Shown: positions 24,640 through 34,287, counted from the stretch's first letter. The stretch: DNA of 61,241 nucleotides from an uncultured Pelagibacteraceae bacterium (GCA_902618695.1 CACNCB010000006.1:1-61241), one strand, 5' to 3'. Program-made: numbers and translations. The notes: generated from the sequence alone by a model not told the origin.

Positions 24640-25926
24640 ATGGCAATAACATATCTTAAAAGATCACCTAAAACCTCATCTACAGATGACACTAAAACAA
24701 GAGAAATAGTTGAAAATATTTTAAAAGACATTGAGAAAACTAAAGAAGAAGGATGTAAGGAGCTTTCTAAAAAATTTGATAAATATGAAGGTGATGTAAT
24801 TGTTTCTAAAGAAAAAATAGAAGAAATTAAAAAAAATTTAGATCAAAAAACAAAAGATGATATTCAATTTTCCCATGAAAGAGTAAGAAAATTTGCAGAA
24901 GCACAATTAAAAAATTATGGGCAAGATTTTGAGGTTGAGTTATCTGATGGTTTGTTCGCAGGTCAAAAACTAATTCCAGTAAATACAGCAGGTTGTTATG
25001 TACCTGCAGGAAGGTATGCCCATATAGCTTCAGCCGTTATGAGTGTGACAACAGCAAAAGTAGCAGGGGTTAAAAATATAATAGTCTGCAGTTCTCCTAA
25101 ACCTGGTGTTGGTGTACATCCATCAATTGTTTATACAGCTGATTTATGTGGTGCAGATGTAATTATGAATTTAGGTGGTGTTCAAGCTATTGCAGCAATG
25201 ACTAACGGATTATTTGGAAATGCACCAGCTGATATTTTAGTTGGACCTGGAAATCAATTTGTTGCAGAAGCAAAAAGACTTTTATTTGGAAAAGTTGGTA
25301 TTGATTTATTTGCTGGGCCTACAGAAATTGCAGTAATTGCAGATGAAACAGCTGATCCTGAAATGGTTGCCTACGATTTAGTTGGACAAGCTGAGCATGG
25401 TTACAATTCTCCAGCATGGTTATTTACAAAAAGCAAAAAAATAGCTGATTATGTATTGCAAAGAGTTCCAGAATTAATTGAAGATCTACCAGACTTGCCT
25501 AGAGAAAATTCTGGGGCAGCATGGAGAGATTATGGTGAGGTAATATTATGTGATACTGATGAAGAAATAGCAAAAGTAAGTGACGATTATGCACCGGAGC
25601 ATTTAGAAGTGCAGACAAAAAATTTACAGTGGTATCATGACAGACTTAAAAATTATGGCTCTTTATTTATCGGAGAAGAAACAACTGTAGCTTACGGGGA
25701 TAAATGTTCAGGTACAAATCATATTTTGCCAACCAAAGGTGCTGGAAAATATACGGGTGGCTTATTTGTAGGAAAATTTATCAAAACACTTAGCTTCCAA
25801 AGAATGAGTAAAGAGGCAACTAAAGAAGTGGGAGCAGCTTGTGCTAGAATTTCTAGATACGAGGGCATGGAAGCACACGCTCGAACAGGTGATGTTAGAT
25901 TAAGAAAGTACGGTTTTTCAAACTAA
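24640..25926 (+). CDS. HisD-family dehydrogenase, HpsN-like (sulfopropanediol dehydrogenase candidate)
   Basis: This 428-residue member of the histidinol dehydrogenase family keeps the zinc and catalytic residues: Gln250 and His253 in GQAEHGYNSPAWL, Glu320-His321 in APEHLE, Asp354 in GDKCSGTNHILPT, and Glu408 and His413 in YEGMEAHARTGDVR. The GYNSPAWL and YTGGLFVGKFIKT versions resemble HpsN, which oxidises 2,3-dihydroxypropane-1-sulfonate to sulfolactate with NAD, more than biosynthetic HisD. There are no his genes around it. A very strong ribosome site (AAAGGAGAGAA) precedes the ATG, suggesting high expression. Substrate is inferred from resemblance and from the taurine-type neighbours. It overlaps the convergent GH63 gene by 4 bases. 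Confidence 0.8.
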   Translation: MAITYLKRSPKTSSTDDTKTREIVENILKDIEKTKEEGCKELSKKFDKYEGDVIVSKEKIEEIKKNLDQKTKDDIQFSHERVRKFAEAQLKNYGQDFEVELSDGLFAGQKLIPVNTAGCYVPAGRYAHIASAVMSVTTAKVAGVKNIIVCSSPKPGVGVHPSIVYTADLCGADVIMNLGGVQAIAAMTNGLFGNAPADILVGPGNQFVAEAKRLLFGKVGIDLFAGPTEIAVIADETADPEMVAYDLVGQAEHGYNSPAWLFTKSKKIADYVLQRVPELIEDLPDLPRENSGAAWRDYGEVILCDTDEEIAKVSDDYAPEHLEVQTKNLQWYHDRLKNYGSLFIGEETTVAYGDKCSGTNHILPTKGAGKYTGGLFVGKFIKTLSFQRMSKEATKEVGAACARISRYEGMEAHARTGDVRLRKYGFSN

Positions 25927-27185
25927 TTTTTATTAAGTTTTAAGTCTAAGTAAAGAGCTGCTGACCAAGAAAAATTTTTTGCCCCCATTGGTTTACCGCT
26001 CTTACAACTAAAATATTCAAAAAATCCTTTTTTTTCTAGTATTTGGATAGTTTTATTTTTTATTTTGTCAGAGAATGCCCTATCTTTATTTTTTAAACCT
26101 TTATAAATAAACCAATTGCAATTGATCCAAACAGGGCCACGCCAATATCTTTTCTCTTCAAAACTTTTATGGTTTGATTTGATTGATGAAAAAAAATATT
26201 TCTCTTTTAAGTTATGTTTTTTAAGATTTTGAATTAGTCTTTTATTAATTTTGTTATTATTTAAATCAGCAAATAATAAAAAATAATTTGTTATTGATGG
26301 AATATAGATCTTTTTATTATTTTTTATGTCTTTTGAAAAAAAAGTTTTTCTTTTTTTATCATATAATTTAAGAAAATTTTTTTCTGTCACTTTGATGTAA
26401 TTATCAATTTTTTTTTTGTTTAAACCAAATGTATCCAATAATTCAACGAGATCTTTGTTTGCTTTTAAAAAAATCGAATTAAAACCAACATCTACAACAT
26501 TAAAAAATGAGGATTTATAAACCTTTTTTGGATTATATTTCAATTTTCTTAAATTGTTTTTGATTGTTACATACCTATCATAATCAATATCTAATGGTCT
26601 AAAATCAGGATTTACAACTTTATTATCACCTCTTTTATATTTTATATTTTTTTCAATTTTTACTTTATTCATAGGATAATCCCATAAGGGAGAATTGTCG
26701 TATCCACTCTCCCAAGGATGCAAAATCGATACTAAACCAGTTTTTTTTGGATCTCTAAATTTTATGAACCATTCGTGAAATTTTTTAATTTTTTTAATTA
26801 TTTTTTTTATATTTAAAAGTTGAGTTTTATTAATTTTATTTTTATTTATAATTTCTTTTAAAATTGTTGCCAATATTGGTGGTTGAGTTATTCCAGATGA
26901 GTGAATTTTGTTACCACAATTCCACGCAGTGTAATTTGGATAATAATTTGTTTTTGTGTTATGAAATAAAATATGTGGAACCATTCCATCCCTCCATTGT
27001 CCATCTAGCAATGTGTTTATTTCTCTTATTGCAAAGTTTAAATTAAAATAAGAATAGCCTAAAGCTATAAAGCCAGAGTCCCAGTTCCACTGAGCCGGAT
27101 AAAGTTTATTATTAGTTGGTAAAGTATACCCTCTTCTTCTGTTACCTAATAAGGTTTTTTTTGCTTTATCAATTGAAATTTTCAT
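25923..27185 (-). CDS. GH63-type glycosidase (glucosyl-/mannosylglycerate hydrolase-like)
   Basis: A 420-residue (alpha/alpha)6-barrel protein of the MGH1-like GH63 group. Conserved blocks run in order: YPAQWNWDSGF, DGQWRDGMVPH, GITQPPILA, ILHPWESGYDNSPLWD, YWRGPVWINCNWF and KNFSWSAALYLDL. Enzymes of this size and pattern hydrolyse glucosylglycerate or mannosylglycerate; trehalase-like activities are related. No signal peptide, so it acts on imported sugar in the cytoplasm. It is the last gene of the operon; its ATG shares a base with the MalG-like stop. The likely role is cleavage of the compatible solute imported by the ABC system upstream (inference). Confidence 0.8.
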   Translation of the reverse strand: MKISIDKAKKTLLGNRRRGYTLPTNNKLYPAQWNWDSGFIALGYSYFNLNFAIREINTLLDGQWRDGMVPHILFHNTKTNYYPNYTAWNCGNKIHSSGITQPPILATILKEIINKNKINKTQLLNIKKIIKKIKKFHEWFIKFRDPKKTGLVSILHPWESGYDNSPLWDYPMNKVKIEKNIKYKRGDNKVVNPDFRPLDIDYDRYVTIKNNLRKLKYNPKKVYKSSFFNVVDVGFNSIFLKANKDLVELLDTFGLNKKKIDNYIKVTEKNFLKLYDKKRKTFFSKDIKNNKKIYIPSITNYFLLFADLNNNKINKRLIQNLKKHNLKEKYFFSSIKSNHKSFEEKRYWRGPVWINCNWFIYKGLKNKDRAFSDKIKNKTIQILEKKGFFEYFSCKSGKPMGAKNFSWSAALYLDLKLNKN

Positions 27186-28381
27186 TAACCTTTCACACTT
27201 CCAGCTGTTAGTCCACTTACTAAATATTTTTCAAAATAAACAAATATAAATAAGACAGGCAATGTAACAACAACTGACCCTGCCATTAGGTATTGCCTAG
27301 GTGTTTCAGCATCACCACTTAAATATTGAATTGCCCTTGATAATGTGAAGGAATTAGGGTTATCCAAGAACATCAAAGAAAATAAAAACTCATTCCAGGC
27401 AATCATAAACACATATAATGCCACAGATGAAATAGCTGGGATACTCAGAGGAATTATAATTTTTGTTATAATTCCAAACCAACTTAATTTATCTAATATT
27501 GCTGCTTCCTCTAATTCTTTAGGAATACTTTTAAAGTATCCTTGTAGCATATATATCGCTACTGGAAGTGTTGTGGCTGTATATACAATTAATAAACCTT
27601 CAATTGAATTACGTAAACCTAATTGGCTAAATATCGTATACAATGGGATAACAAGAACAATTGCAGGAAACATGTATATTATAAGTATAGATGTAGATAA
27701 AAATGTTTTTCCAAAGAAATTTAGTCTAGCAACTGCATAAGCGGCAGGTATTGCAAAAAGCAAAGTAATGATAACCGTACCTACAGATACAATCGTACTA
27801 GTCACTATATATTTTCCAAATTTATAAGATTTAAAAATTACAAAATAAGATTTAAATAAATCTTTTATATCCTGTCCGAAATTTATACTAAAATCCAAAG
27901 GATTTACTAACAAAGCTATTTGCGTTTTAAAACTTGTAATTAACATCATATAGAATGGAAATAGTATTACAAAAGAGAAAAATAAAATTCCAAATAAAGT
28001 TAAAAAATCAAATAAAATTACTTGTGTAGAATGCTCTTCTTTTAAGCTTATGAAGCTATATTTGCTAATTTTATTAGTAAAAAAGTATAATATTAAGAAT
28101 ATTCCTACATTATACCAAATGGGTAATTTTTGAATTAAGTATCCATCGCAAAAGACAAATATAGATGAAAAAATGATTGATTTGTAAAATGATTTAATCC
28201 TATCGCCTATTCCTAAGTAAGCTAATGATATTAAAAAACCAAATATAAAAATTATTTCTATATTAAAACTTTTAATACTTAAACCTTGCAATGTTGCTAA
28301 TATCTTCCAAATCGAAATTAAAAAAATTAAGAAAATACTAGATATCAATGAAAATAGTATAGTATTTTTAGTTCTCATCAA
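27185..28381 (-). CDS. Sugar ABC transporter permease (MalG type)
   Basis: This 398-residue inner-membrane protein. The C-terminal 280 residues are a MalG-type permease: MLITSFKTQIALL after the first core span, NFFGKTFLSTSILIIYMFP, and the cytoplasmic EAA loop IPKELEEAAILDKLSWFG, ending VSGLTAGSVKG, a standard MalG ending. The first about 120 residues add roughly four hydrophobic spans not found in MalG itself. It overlaps the MalF-like gene by 14 bases and the GH63 gene by one base, so the three are one coupled unit. Substrate should be the same glycosylated osmolyte or sugar as for the linked binding protein. Confidence 0.88.
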   Translation of the reverse strand: MMRTKNTILFSLISSIFLIFLISIWKILATLQGLSIKSFNIEIIFIFGFLISLAYLGIGDRIKSFYKSIIFSSIFVFCDGYLIQKLPIWYNVGIFLILYFFTNKISKYSFISLKEEHSTQVILFDFLTLFGILFFSFVILFPFYMMLITSFKTQIALLVNPLDFSINFGQDIKDLFKSYFVIFKSYKFGKYIVTSTIVSVGTVIITLLFAIPAAYAVARLNFFGKTFLSTSILIIYMFPAIVLVIPLYTIFSQLGLRNSIEGLLIVYTATTLPVAIYMLQGYFKSIPKELEEAAILDKLSWFGIITKIIIPLSIPAISSVALYVFMIAWNEFLFSLMFLDNPNSFTLSRAIQYLSGDAETPRQYLMAGSVVVTLPVLFIFVYFEKYLVSGLTAGSVKG

Positions 28382-29627
28382 CTCTCTTTCCTAAAAGTTT
28401 AAAATAAAAAAACATAAACATTAAAAGCAATACAACGATAACTATTGAAACTGCTGAGCCCATTCCAATATCTGAAATTGCAAAACCTTGTTGATAAACA
28501 TTTATTGGTAAAGTTCTTGTTCCTGATGCACCTCCAGTTAATAAAAATACGTCCTCAAATTTGTTAAAATTCCATATAAATCTAATCATAAACAAAATTG
28601 AGATGACTGCTGTTATTTGAGGAAGTGTAATATTAAAAAATTTTTGAAAGGGACTTGCTCCATCAACATCAGCAGCCTCATATAATTCTTTTGGAATAGC
28701 TTGAAGTCTTGCAAGAATAAATAAAAAAGCTAAAGGAAAATATCTCCAAATTTCAAACATTATAACTGTTGTAAGTGCTAACCTTAATTTAAAATCAAAA
28801 CCTAAAAAACTAATTTCAATATATTTTTGTCCAAGAAGGTTTATTGGGGTTTCTATAATTTGATAGTTTAATAATAAACTATTAAGCGTACCACTATTTG
28901 GGTCTAATAAAAGTTCCCAAGTGTAAGCTAAAGCAACAACTGGAGCAACATAAGGGAAAAGCAAAACACTTCTCATAAATGTTCTTCCATAAAATTTTTG
29001 ATTCACCATTTGAGCGGTTAAAATACCAAATACTATTGAGCCAACCGTTCCAAAAAATGTGTAATAAAAAGTTGTAAGTAATAAATCTACAAATTCATTC
29101 TCAAATAAAACTTTTTTAAAGTTTTTTAGAGTAAAATTTGTATTAAGCAATATATTATCAGATTTTCCATCTAGTTTTGGTTTAGTCGATTTCAACCTTT
29201 TTTTATCAATTTTTGATCCATCATTTGTTGTAAAAATTACCTGTAAATTTTCCTTATATTTTGCTGGCCAATTACCAAATTCACATTTTAATGAGAACTT
29301 TTTGTATTCACATCTTTTATCTAAATTTTCAATTTCAAAATTTTTTGGAAAACTATCTTTAAATGAAACGTCTCTTATTTCTTGAATTAATGAACTATTT
29401 CTTAACTTATATATTATTTTTATTTTGGATGGCTCATCAGAAATAGTTTTTACAATTTTTTTTGCTCTTGGTTCAGGAATTCTTATATCTTTTAATTCAA
29501 CTTCTTTAAAGCTGATCCAGACGTTTGCAAAAATTGGGAATAAAATTATTGCAAAAACTAAAAGTACTGCAGGTAATGTTAATATGTATGCAGTTTTTTT
29601 TTCTGTATTTGCTAAAGTATCTTTCAT
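28368..29627 (-). CDS. Sugar ABC transporter permease (MalF type) with periplasmic loop
   Basis: A 419-residue permease. The first span (about residues 13-33) is followed by an extracytoplasmic domain of about 140 charged residues, analogous in position to the MalF P2 loop that touches the binding protein. The core has FYYTFFGTVGSIVFGILTAQ, SVLLFPYVAPVVALAYTWEL and the EAA loop IPKELYEAADVDGASPFQKF. It forms a heterodimer with the following MalG-like protein. A hairpin with T runs on both sides lies between it and the upstream binding-protein gene. Confidence 0.88.
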   Translation of the reverse strand: MKDTLANTEKKTAYILTLPAVLLVFAIILFPIFANVWISFKEVELKDIRIPEPRAKKIVKTISDEPSKIKIIYKLRNSSLIQEIRDVSFKDSFPKNFEIENLDKRCEYKKFSLKCEFGNWPAKYKENLQVIFTTNDGSKIDKKRLKSTKPKLDGKSDNILLNTNFTLKNFKKVLFENEFVDLLLTTFYYTFFGTVGSIVFGILTAQMVNQKFYGRTFMRSVLLFPYVAPVVALAYTWELLLDPNSGTLNSLLLNYQIIETPINLLGQKYIEISFLGFDFKLRLALTTVIMFEIWRYFPLAFLFILARLQAIPKELYEAADVDGASPFQKFFNITLPQITAVISILFMIRFIWNFNKFEDVFLLTGGASGTRTLPINVYQQGFAISDIGMGSAVSIVIVVLLLMFMFFYFKLLGKRVDEN

Positions 29628-29634
29628 AAAAAAA

Positions 29635-29662
29635 GCGGATAAATTATATTATCCGCTTTTTT
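29635..29662 (-). terminator. Intercistronic terminator/attenuator after sugar-binding protein gene
   Basis: GCGGATAA (29635-29642) pairs with TTATCCGC (29649-29656) around a 6-base loop. A runs on the left and T runs on the right make it a terminator in either direction. On the minus strand it follows the binding-protein gene and precedes the MalF-like gene. Confidence 0.82.
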
Positions 29663-29674
29663 AAAAAATTTAAA

Positions 29675-31006
29675 TTAATTGAATTTAGCTAATGATTTGT
29701 TAATCATATCAACAGCCTCATCAACATCAATTTGATCGTCAATATAAAGTCTAGTAATTCTATTAATAAATTGAGAATTTATGACTTTTGATGCTCTTGA
29801 TAGTTCACCTTCTTTTACACCCCATCTATTTGCAGTATCTAAACCAGCTACTATATTGTTTATAACGTCTGGGTCATAAAGATCTGACAAAGGAGCTTTT
29901 CTATCAACTCCTACAGGTAGTTTACTCCAAGCTTTCGTGAAAGCATCTGGGTCACTCGAATTTCCTCTTCTTACAGGAAATTTACCCTCTGGAGCAATGG
30001 ATAGTGTGCTTGCATAACCTTCATCCATAGAGTACATGACAAATTGTTTAGCTTCATCAGTATCAGCATCAGCTGTTATACCAAAGTATCTAATATCTGC
30101 CCATGCAGCACCTTTTTTGTTACTAGGCCCACTAAAATTAGTAATGAAACCAGTTTTAGATGCTAGTTCAGGTGATGTTGGATCACTGTTAATTGTTGGT
30201 GGAGCCGAGTCTCTTAAACCGGCAAGCTCATCCATAATAAATGGAGACCAAATAATCATTGGAGTTTTGCCTGCAAAATAAAGCGCTCTAGATTGTTTCC
30301 AATATAATTCTCCTGGAGGACTTGCTTTAGCAATTACTTTATAAAACTCTAATGCTTCTTTTAATTTCTTGCCCTGTTTTCTTATTCCACCCTTTTTAAC
30401 AATATTAACTCCATTTGCTAAAAGAACATGTTCTAAAACCTGACTCATGAAATTTTCATCAGTTTTTGTTGCAGCTACAAACCCAAAAATACCGTTTTGT
30501 TTTGATAGTTTTTCAACAGCAGCAACTATGTTTGCATAGCTAGTTGGTGGTGCTAAATCTGCATTCTCAAAAAGGTCTTTTCTGTATACAACCATTTGAG
30601 TCCAGCCATCAACTGGAACTGCTGCAATCTTTGAACCCTTTTTGGCCATGTTAAGTGCACCTGGTGCAAATGTGTCTTTACCTAGGTCTTTAACAACGTC
30701 GTTGTTAGCATCTACATCTAAAATTCCTGCTTCAGCCCATGGCAATACATATTGTAGAGTATGATAGATCACATCTGGTAAATCACCTGCAGCAGCAGCT
30801 GCTGTAGCTCTAGTTCCCAAATCTTTTTCTTCTACTGGGATCACCTCTACTTTAATACCTGTTTTAGCTTCAAAAGCTTTTGCCATTTCCTCTTGCTTAG
30901 CCATTCGGGCAGGCTGAACTTCTGTAGTCCAAAACTTAATGTCTGCGTAAACAATACTTGAAATAAAAAAAGATATTACGCAAAACAACCTTATTATATT
31001 TTTCAT
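29675..31006 (-). CDS. Sugar ABC transporter substrate-binding protein
   Basis: A 443-residue family-1 binding protein with a signal peptide (MKNIIRLFCVISFFISSIVYA, cleavage after about residue 21). The mature protein begins DIKFWTTEVQPARMAKQEEM, then EAKTGIKVEVIPVEEKDL and LPDVIYHTLQYVLPWAEAGIL, a standard MalE-like N-lobe. The ribosome site AGGAGGGGAAA on the minus strand is strong. It sits between the ATPase (143-base gap) and the permease genes, with a terminator behind it to raise its mRNA level. Ligand unknown; the downstream GH63 enzyme suggests a glycosylated glycerate or a similar solute. Confidence 0.9.
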   Translation of the reverse strand: MKNIIRLFCVISFFISSIVYADIKFWTTEVQPARMAKQEEMAKAFEAKTGIKVEVIPVEEKDLGTRATAAAAAGDLPDVIYHTLQYVLPWAEAGILDVDANNDVVKDLGKDTFAPGALNMAKKGSKIAAVPVDGWTQMVVYRKDLFENADLAPPTSYANIVAAVEKLSKQNGIFGFVAATKTDENFMSQVLEHVLLANGVNIVKKGGIRKQGKKLKEALEFYKVIAKASPPGELYWKQSRALYFAGKTPMIIWSPFIMDELAGLRDSAPPTINSDPTSPELASKTGFITNFSGPSNKKGAAWADIRYFGITADADTDEAKQFVMYSMDEGYASTLSIAPEGKFPVRRGNSSDPDAFTKAWSKLPVGVDRKAPLSDLYDPDVINNIVAGLDTANRWGVKEGELSRASKVINSQFINRITRLYIDDQIDVDEAVDMINKSLAKFN

Positions 31007-31149
31007 TTCCCCTCCTATTTATAAATAAAATTATAATTAATTTAAAAATGTTTCGCAAACTATTCAGTTACTTTTATCAATCCTATGCTTTTCCTTGTAA
31101 ATTTATTTAAATATGGCCAAAATTTAAAGTTAGTCAATCGTAAGTTGTA
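31007..31149 (-). promoter_or_regulatory. Promoter-bearing gap before the binding-protein gene
   Basis: This 143-base gap between the ATPase gene and the binding-protein gene is much longer than others in this operon. It is A+T-rich, ends in a strong ribosome site, and shows no recognised riboswitch. It probably carries a second promoter, which I cannot place exactly. Confidence 0.35.
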
Positions 31150-32205
31150 CTAAGACTTTAATCTATTTCCGTTTTCATCAAAAATGAATAAGTCATTTAA
31201 ATCAAATCCAATTTTATTTCCAATTTCTATATTACTTGGGACTTTGGCACTTAATTGATGCTCATTCTTTTTCATATAAGCAATTTTTTCATTACCTAAA
31301 TTTTCTATTAACTCTATTTCAGGATTAAAACTGAACTGATTTTCTTGATTTGCTTTTAAGTGCTCAGGTCTTATACCTACAAAATGTTTTGATTTATTTA
31401 ATTTTAATTGATCAAACTGAATATTGTTTTCTAAAATCTTAATTGTATTTTCAGAGATGATATTTTGTTCACTTACTTCTAATATATTCATCTTTGGTGT
31501 TCCAATAAATTGAGCTACAAAAATATTTGCAGGGTCATTATAAATTTCCTCTGGAGTACCAACCTGTTCAATGTTTCCTTGATTTAAAATAACTATTCTG
31601 TCTGCTAAAGTCATGGCTTCAACCTGATCATGAGTAACATATATCATATTAGTTTTTATTTGATTGTGTAATTTTGATATTTCCACCCTCATTTCAGCCC
31701 TTAAAGCAGCATCCAAATTTGATAACGGTTCATCGAATAAGAATATCTTTGGATTTCTTGTGATAGCTCTTCCTATTGCTACCCTTTGTCTTTGACCGCC
31801 TGATAATTGTTTTGGTTTCCTCTCAAGCAGTTCTTCAATTTTAAGAATTTTTGCAGCTTGCATAACTTTTGTATTGATTTCCTCTTTTGGTCTTTTTTCT
31901 ATTTTCAACCCAAAAGACATATTTTCATAAACATTCATGTGAGGGTAAAGTGCATAAGATTGAAAAACCATTGCAGTTTGCCGCTTTGACGGATGAAGTT
32001 CATTAATTTTTTGATCATTAATAAATATTTCACCTTCATCAATTTTTTCTAACCCAGCAATCATTCTTAATAACGTTGATTTTCCACATCCTGATGGTCC
32101 TACTAAAACAAGAAATTCATCTTCTTTTCCTAACAGATTAAAATCAGTAATAATTTTGTTTGAGCCAAAAGATTTATGTACACCTGTAAATTTTATATTT
32201 GCCAT
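31150..32205 (-). CDS. Sugar ABC transporter ATPase (UgpC/MalK/MsiK type)
   Basis: A 351-residue CUT1-type ATPase: Walker A GPSGCGKST (about 37-45), MVFQSYALYPHMNVYENM (Q loop), LSGGQRQRVAIGRA, LFDEPLSNLDA and YVTHDQVEAMTLADR, followed by a C-terminal regulatory OB domain with VGIRPEHL. This family often serves several permease pairs. It is the only CUT1 ATPase in the window, although two complete MalFG-type permease pairs are present, so it may energise both. It follows the tandem SnoaL gene by one base. Confidence 0.93.
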   Translation of the reverse strand: MANIKFTGVHKSFGSNKIITDFNLLGKEDEFLVLVGPSGCGKSTLLRMIAGLEKIDEGEIFINDQKINELHPSKRQTAMVFQSYALYPHMNVYENMSFGLKIEKRPKEEINTKVMQAAKILKIEELLERKPKQLSGGQRQRVAIGRAITRNPKIFLFDEPLSNLDAALRAEMRVEISKLHNQIKTNMIYVTHDQVEAMTLADRIVILNQGNIEQVGTPEEIYNDPANIFVAQFIGTPKMNILEVSEQNIISENTIKILENNIQFDQLKLNKSKHFVGIRPEHLKANQENQFSFNPEIELIENLGNEKIAYMKKNEHQLSAKVPSNIEIGNKIGFDLNDLFIFDENGNRLKS

Positions 32206-32206
32206 T

Positions 32207-33292
32207 TTAATTTTTTATATTTTCTAAAATATCTATTCCAATCTGTTTTAGTATATGAATTATATCAATTGGTACCCAGTTTTCACGAATTTTTCCTTCA
32301 TCATGATGATAAAAATCCATCACTCTCATAGTTACTTTTTGATTTTCAGGTTTATAACCTAGCCAATCTTCAGTTCCATAAGTAGCATGAATACTATTCC
32401 ATCCAGCAGTTAAAGAAAATTTTCCATCTCCTAATTCACAATAATGACCAAGTTCCCAATAATTTCTTTCTTTAAAAGTTTTTCTAAAGGGTAATTGATG
32501 ATTATCTACAAATCCCTCTAAAGTTCTTGCAGTACCAATACCACTTGGTCCATACCAAATCATTTTTTCATGCCAATAATCACTTTGTGGATGATTGATT
32601 AATCTTTCTTTAAGATCCTTGTCAGAAGAAACTTCCAATTCAGGTTTTATATTTAAGCTTCTCTGCATAGTAAGTGATTGTTCCAAATTATTTTTCGAAA
32701 TTTGCATATCCTTTTCAAAAAAATTAACACCATCAGTATTAATTGGGTTTGGCCAACTACCTTCAGAGCCTCTTGAATTATTTAATGGATTTTTACCTAT
32801 TTGAATTAATAGATCTATTAAATCAATTAAAATATAACTCTCAATAATCTTGTTATCCTTTAGTTCGTGAATTTCACAACATTTTAGATTTATCATTTTG
32901 TTGTTTGGTTTGATGCCCAACCACGTTTTTTTAAACACTCCTGATAAAGTAGAAATTGTTCCGACCTGAATTTTGTCCCTAAAAGCCCCACCAATTACTA
33001 GCTGTTCTCTTCTTTCAAGATCAGGAAATGAGTTAAACAATGGTTTCCAAAATTTTTCCTTAAAATCATCAATTCCAATAAATTCATTTAATGGATAGAA
33101 ACAATTAATACTAACATCTTTAGAGAACATATTTTGAAGGTTTTGATCAAGCCTAGAGATACCCTCTTTTACTATCGTACCTAAGTATTTTCTAACAACC
33201 TGTTTATAATTATAGTTTTCCTCAGGAGTTATAACTATTTTTTCTACGTTCTCCTGACCCTTAAGACCTGTATCAAATTGTTCTATTTGCAT
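32207..33292 (-). CDS. Tandem SnoaL-like (NTF2-fold) protein
   Basis: This protein of about 361 residues has two NTF2/SnoaL-like domains. The first (about 25-165) has FIGIDDFKEKFWKPLFNSFP; the second (about 235-355) has GTARTLEGFVDNHQLPFRKTF, CELGDGKFSLTAGWNS and MDFYHHDEGKIRENWVPIDI, the ending typical of 'ester cyclase'-annotated SnoaL proteins. Start is set at ATG 33292; GTG 33322 would leave only 20 bases to the divergent cupin gene. SnoaL folds act as cyclases, isomerases or hydrolases on small ligands, so chemistry cannot be assigned. It is the first gene of the minus-strand operon and mirrors another tandem SnoaL gene in the divergent operon. Confidence 0.78.
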   Translation of the reverse strand: MQIEQFDTGLKGQENVEKIVITPEENYNYKQVVRKYLGTIVKEGISRLDQNLQNMFSKDVSINCFYPLNEFIGIDDFKEKFWKPLFNSFPDLERREQLVIGGAFRDKIQVGTISTLSGVFKKTWLGIKPNNKMINLKCCEIHELKDNKIIESYILIDLIDLLIQIGKNPLNNSRGSEGSWPNPINTDGVNFFEKDMQISKNNLEQSLTMQRSLNIKPELEVSSDKDLKERLINHPQSDYWHEKMIWYGPSGIGTARTLEGFVDNHQLPFRKTFKERNYWELGHYCELGDGKFSLTAGWNSIHATYGTEDWLGYKPENQKVTMRVMDFYHHDEGKIRENWVPIDIIHILKQIGIDILENIKN

Positions 33293-33342
33293 AAATTTTT
33301 TGTTAGATAAATTTAGTATCACAAAATATAGTTTAAAAAAAT

Positions 33343-34287
33343 ATGAATAATCGATTAGCTAAATTTGAAGATCTTGTACCAAGTACTTTGCCATTTGTTG
33401 AAGGTAAACTTGAAGGACACAAAGAAAGAAAAAATTATTCCATTGTAGGTCCTGGAGTTGCGGAAGACAGTAAACAATTTGTTAAAATAGCTATGCCCCA
33501 TAGCTTTAATCTAGGTGCTGTCTCAGCGCTACCAAAAAATGGATCAGGTCTGCACAGTCATACAACTGCTGAGGTTTTTATTATCTTTTCTGGTGAGTGG
33601 AGGTTTTATTGGGGTGCCGAAGGTAGAGATGAAACAATACTAAGTGCAGGAGACATAATTTCTATGCCAACTAATATGTTTAGAGGATTTGAGAATGCAG
33701 GAAATAAAGAAGGATTAATTTTTGTAGTATTGGGTGGAGATGATCCTGGTATAATCACATGGGTACCAAGTGTATTAAAAAAAGCCAAACAGACAGGAAT
33801 GGCTCTTTTAAATGATAATTCTTTAATAGATTTATCTATAGATGATATTCCTAAAGACAAATCTCTCCTAGAACCAATTTCTTCTGAAGAAATTAAAAAA
33901 TTTGATAATTATAAATTAAATGAACTTGAAAAATATATCTGCAAATTTTCTGAAAGAATTAGTCATGAAAATAAAATAAATGAGAATTTTAATTTAATTC
34001 AAGTATTAGGTGATACTTTTCAAGATAAAAGGGTTAATCCTGTTATAAATCAAAATACAGGTTTTAACTTATCAATTTTAAAGTCAAAAAAAGGTAAATT
34101 AGAAAATTTGAAATTTTCAAAGCCCACAATTATGTTCTCACAGAAAGGAAGTTGGCAAATAAAAATTGATGATTTTTTAATGAAACTCAATCCTAGAGAT
34201 ACAATTTCTATTCCAATTAATTCACAAGTAAATATTGAAATTAATGATGATGAAGAAAGTTTATTGAATTGTGTAACTCAAATCTAA
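33343..34287 (+). CDS. Two-domain cupin protein
   Basis: This 314-residue protein. The first cupin barrel (about 45-135) has GSGLHSHTTAEVFIIFSGEW with two His and a Glu in metal-ligand positions, then SAGDIISMPTNMFRGFEN, the second cupin motif. The C-terminal part (about 220-312) has a weaker second barrel without the histidines (MFSQKGSWQIKIDD...NPRDTISIP). This suggests one catalytic or ligand-binding site and one structural domain. It is the first gene of the plus-strand operon and is coupled to the next gene by TAATG overlap. Role unknown; cupins here could be isomerases, dioxygenases or sensors. Confidence 0.8.
   Translation: MNNRLAKFEDLVPSTLPFVEGKLEGHKERKNYSIVGPGVAEDSKQFVKIAMPHSFNLGAVSALPKNGSGLHSHTTAEVFIIFSGEWRFYWGAEGRDETILSAGDIISMPTNMFRGFENAGNKEGLIFVVLGGDDPGIITWVPSVLKKAKQTGMALLNDNSLIDLSIDDIPKDKSLLEPISSEEIKKFDNYKLNELEKYICKFSERISHENKINENFNLIQVLGDTFQDKRVNPVINQNTGFNLSILKSKKGKLENLKFSKPTIMFSQKGSWQIKIDDFLMKLNPRDTISIPINSQVNIEINDDEESLLNCVTQI

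Noticed and set aside
24640..25926. Plain histidinol dehydrogenase (hisD) in histidine synthesis.
   Set aside because: No other his genes are adjacent, and the GYNSPAWL and YTGGLFVGKF blocks favour the HpsN-like branch; kept as an alternative only.
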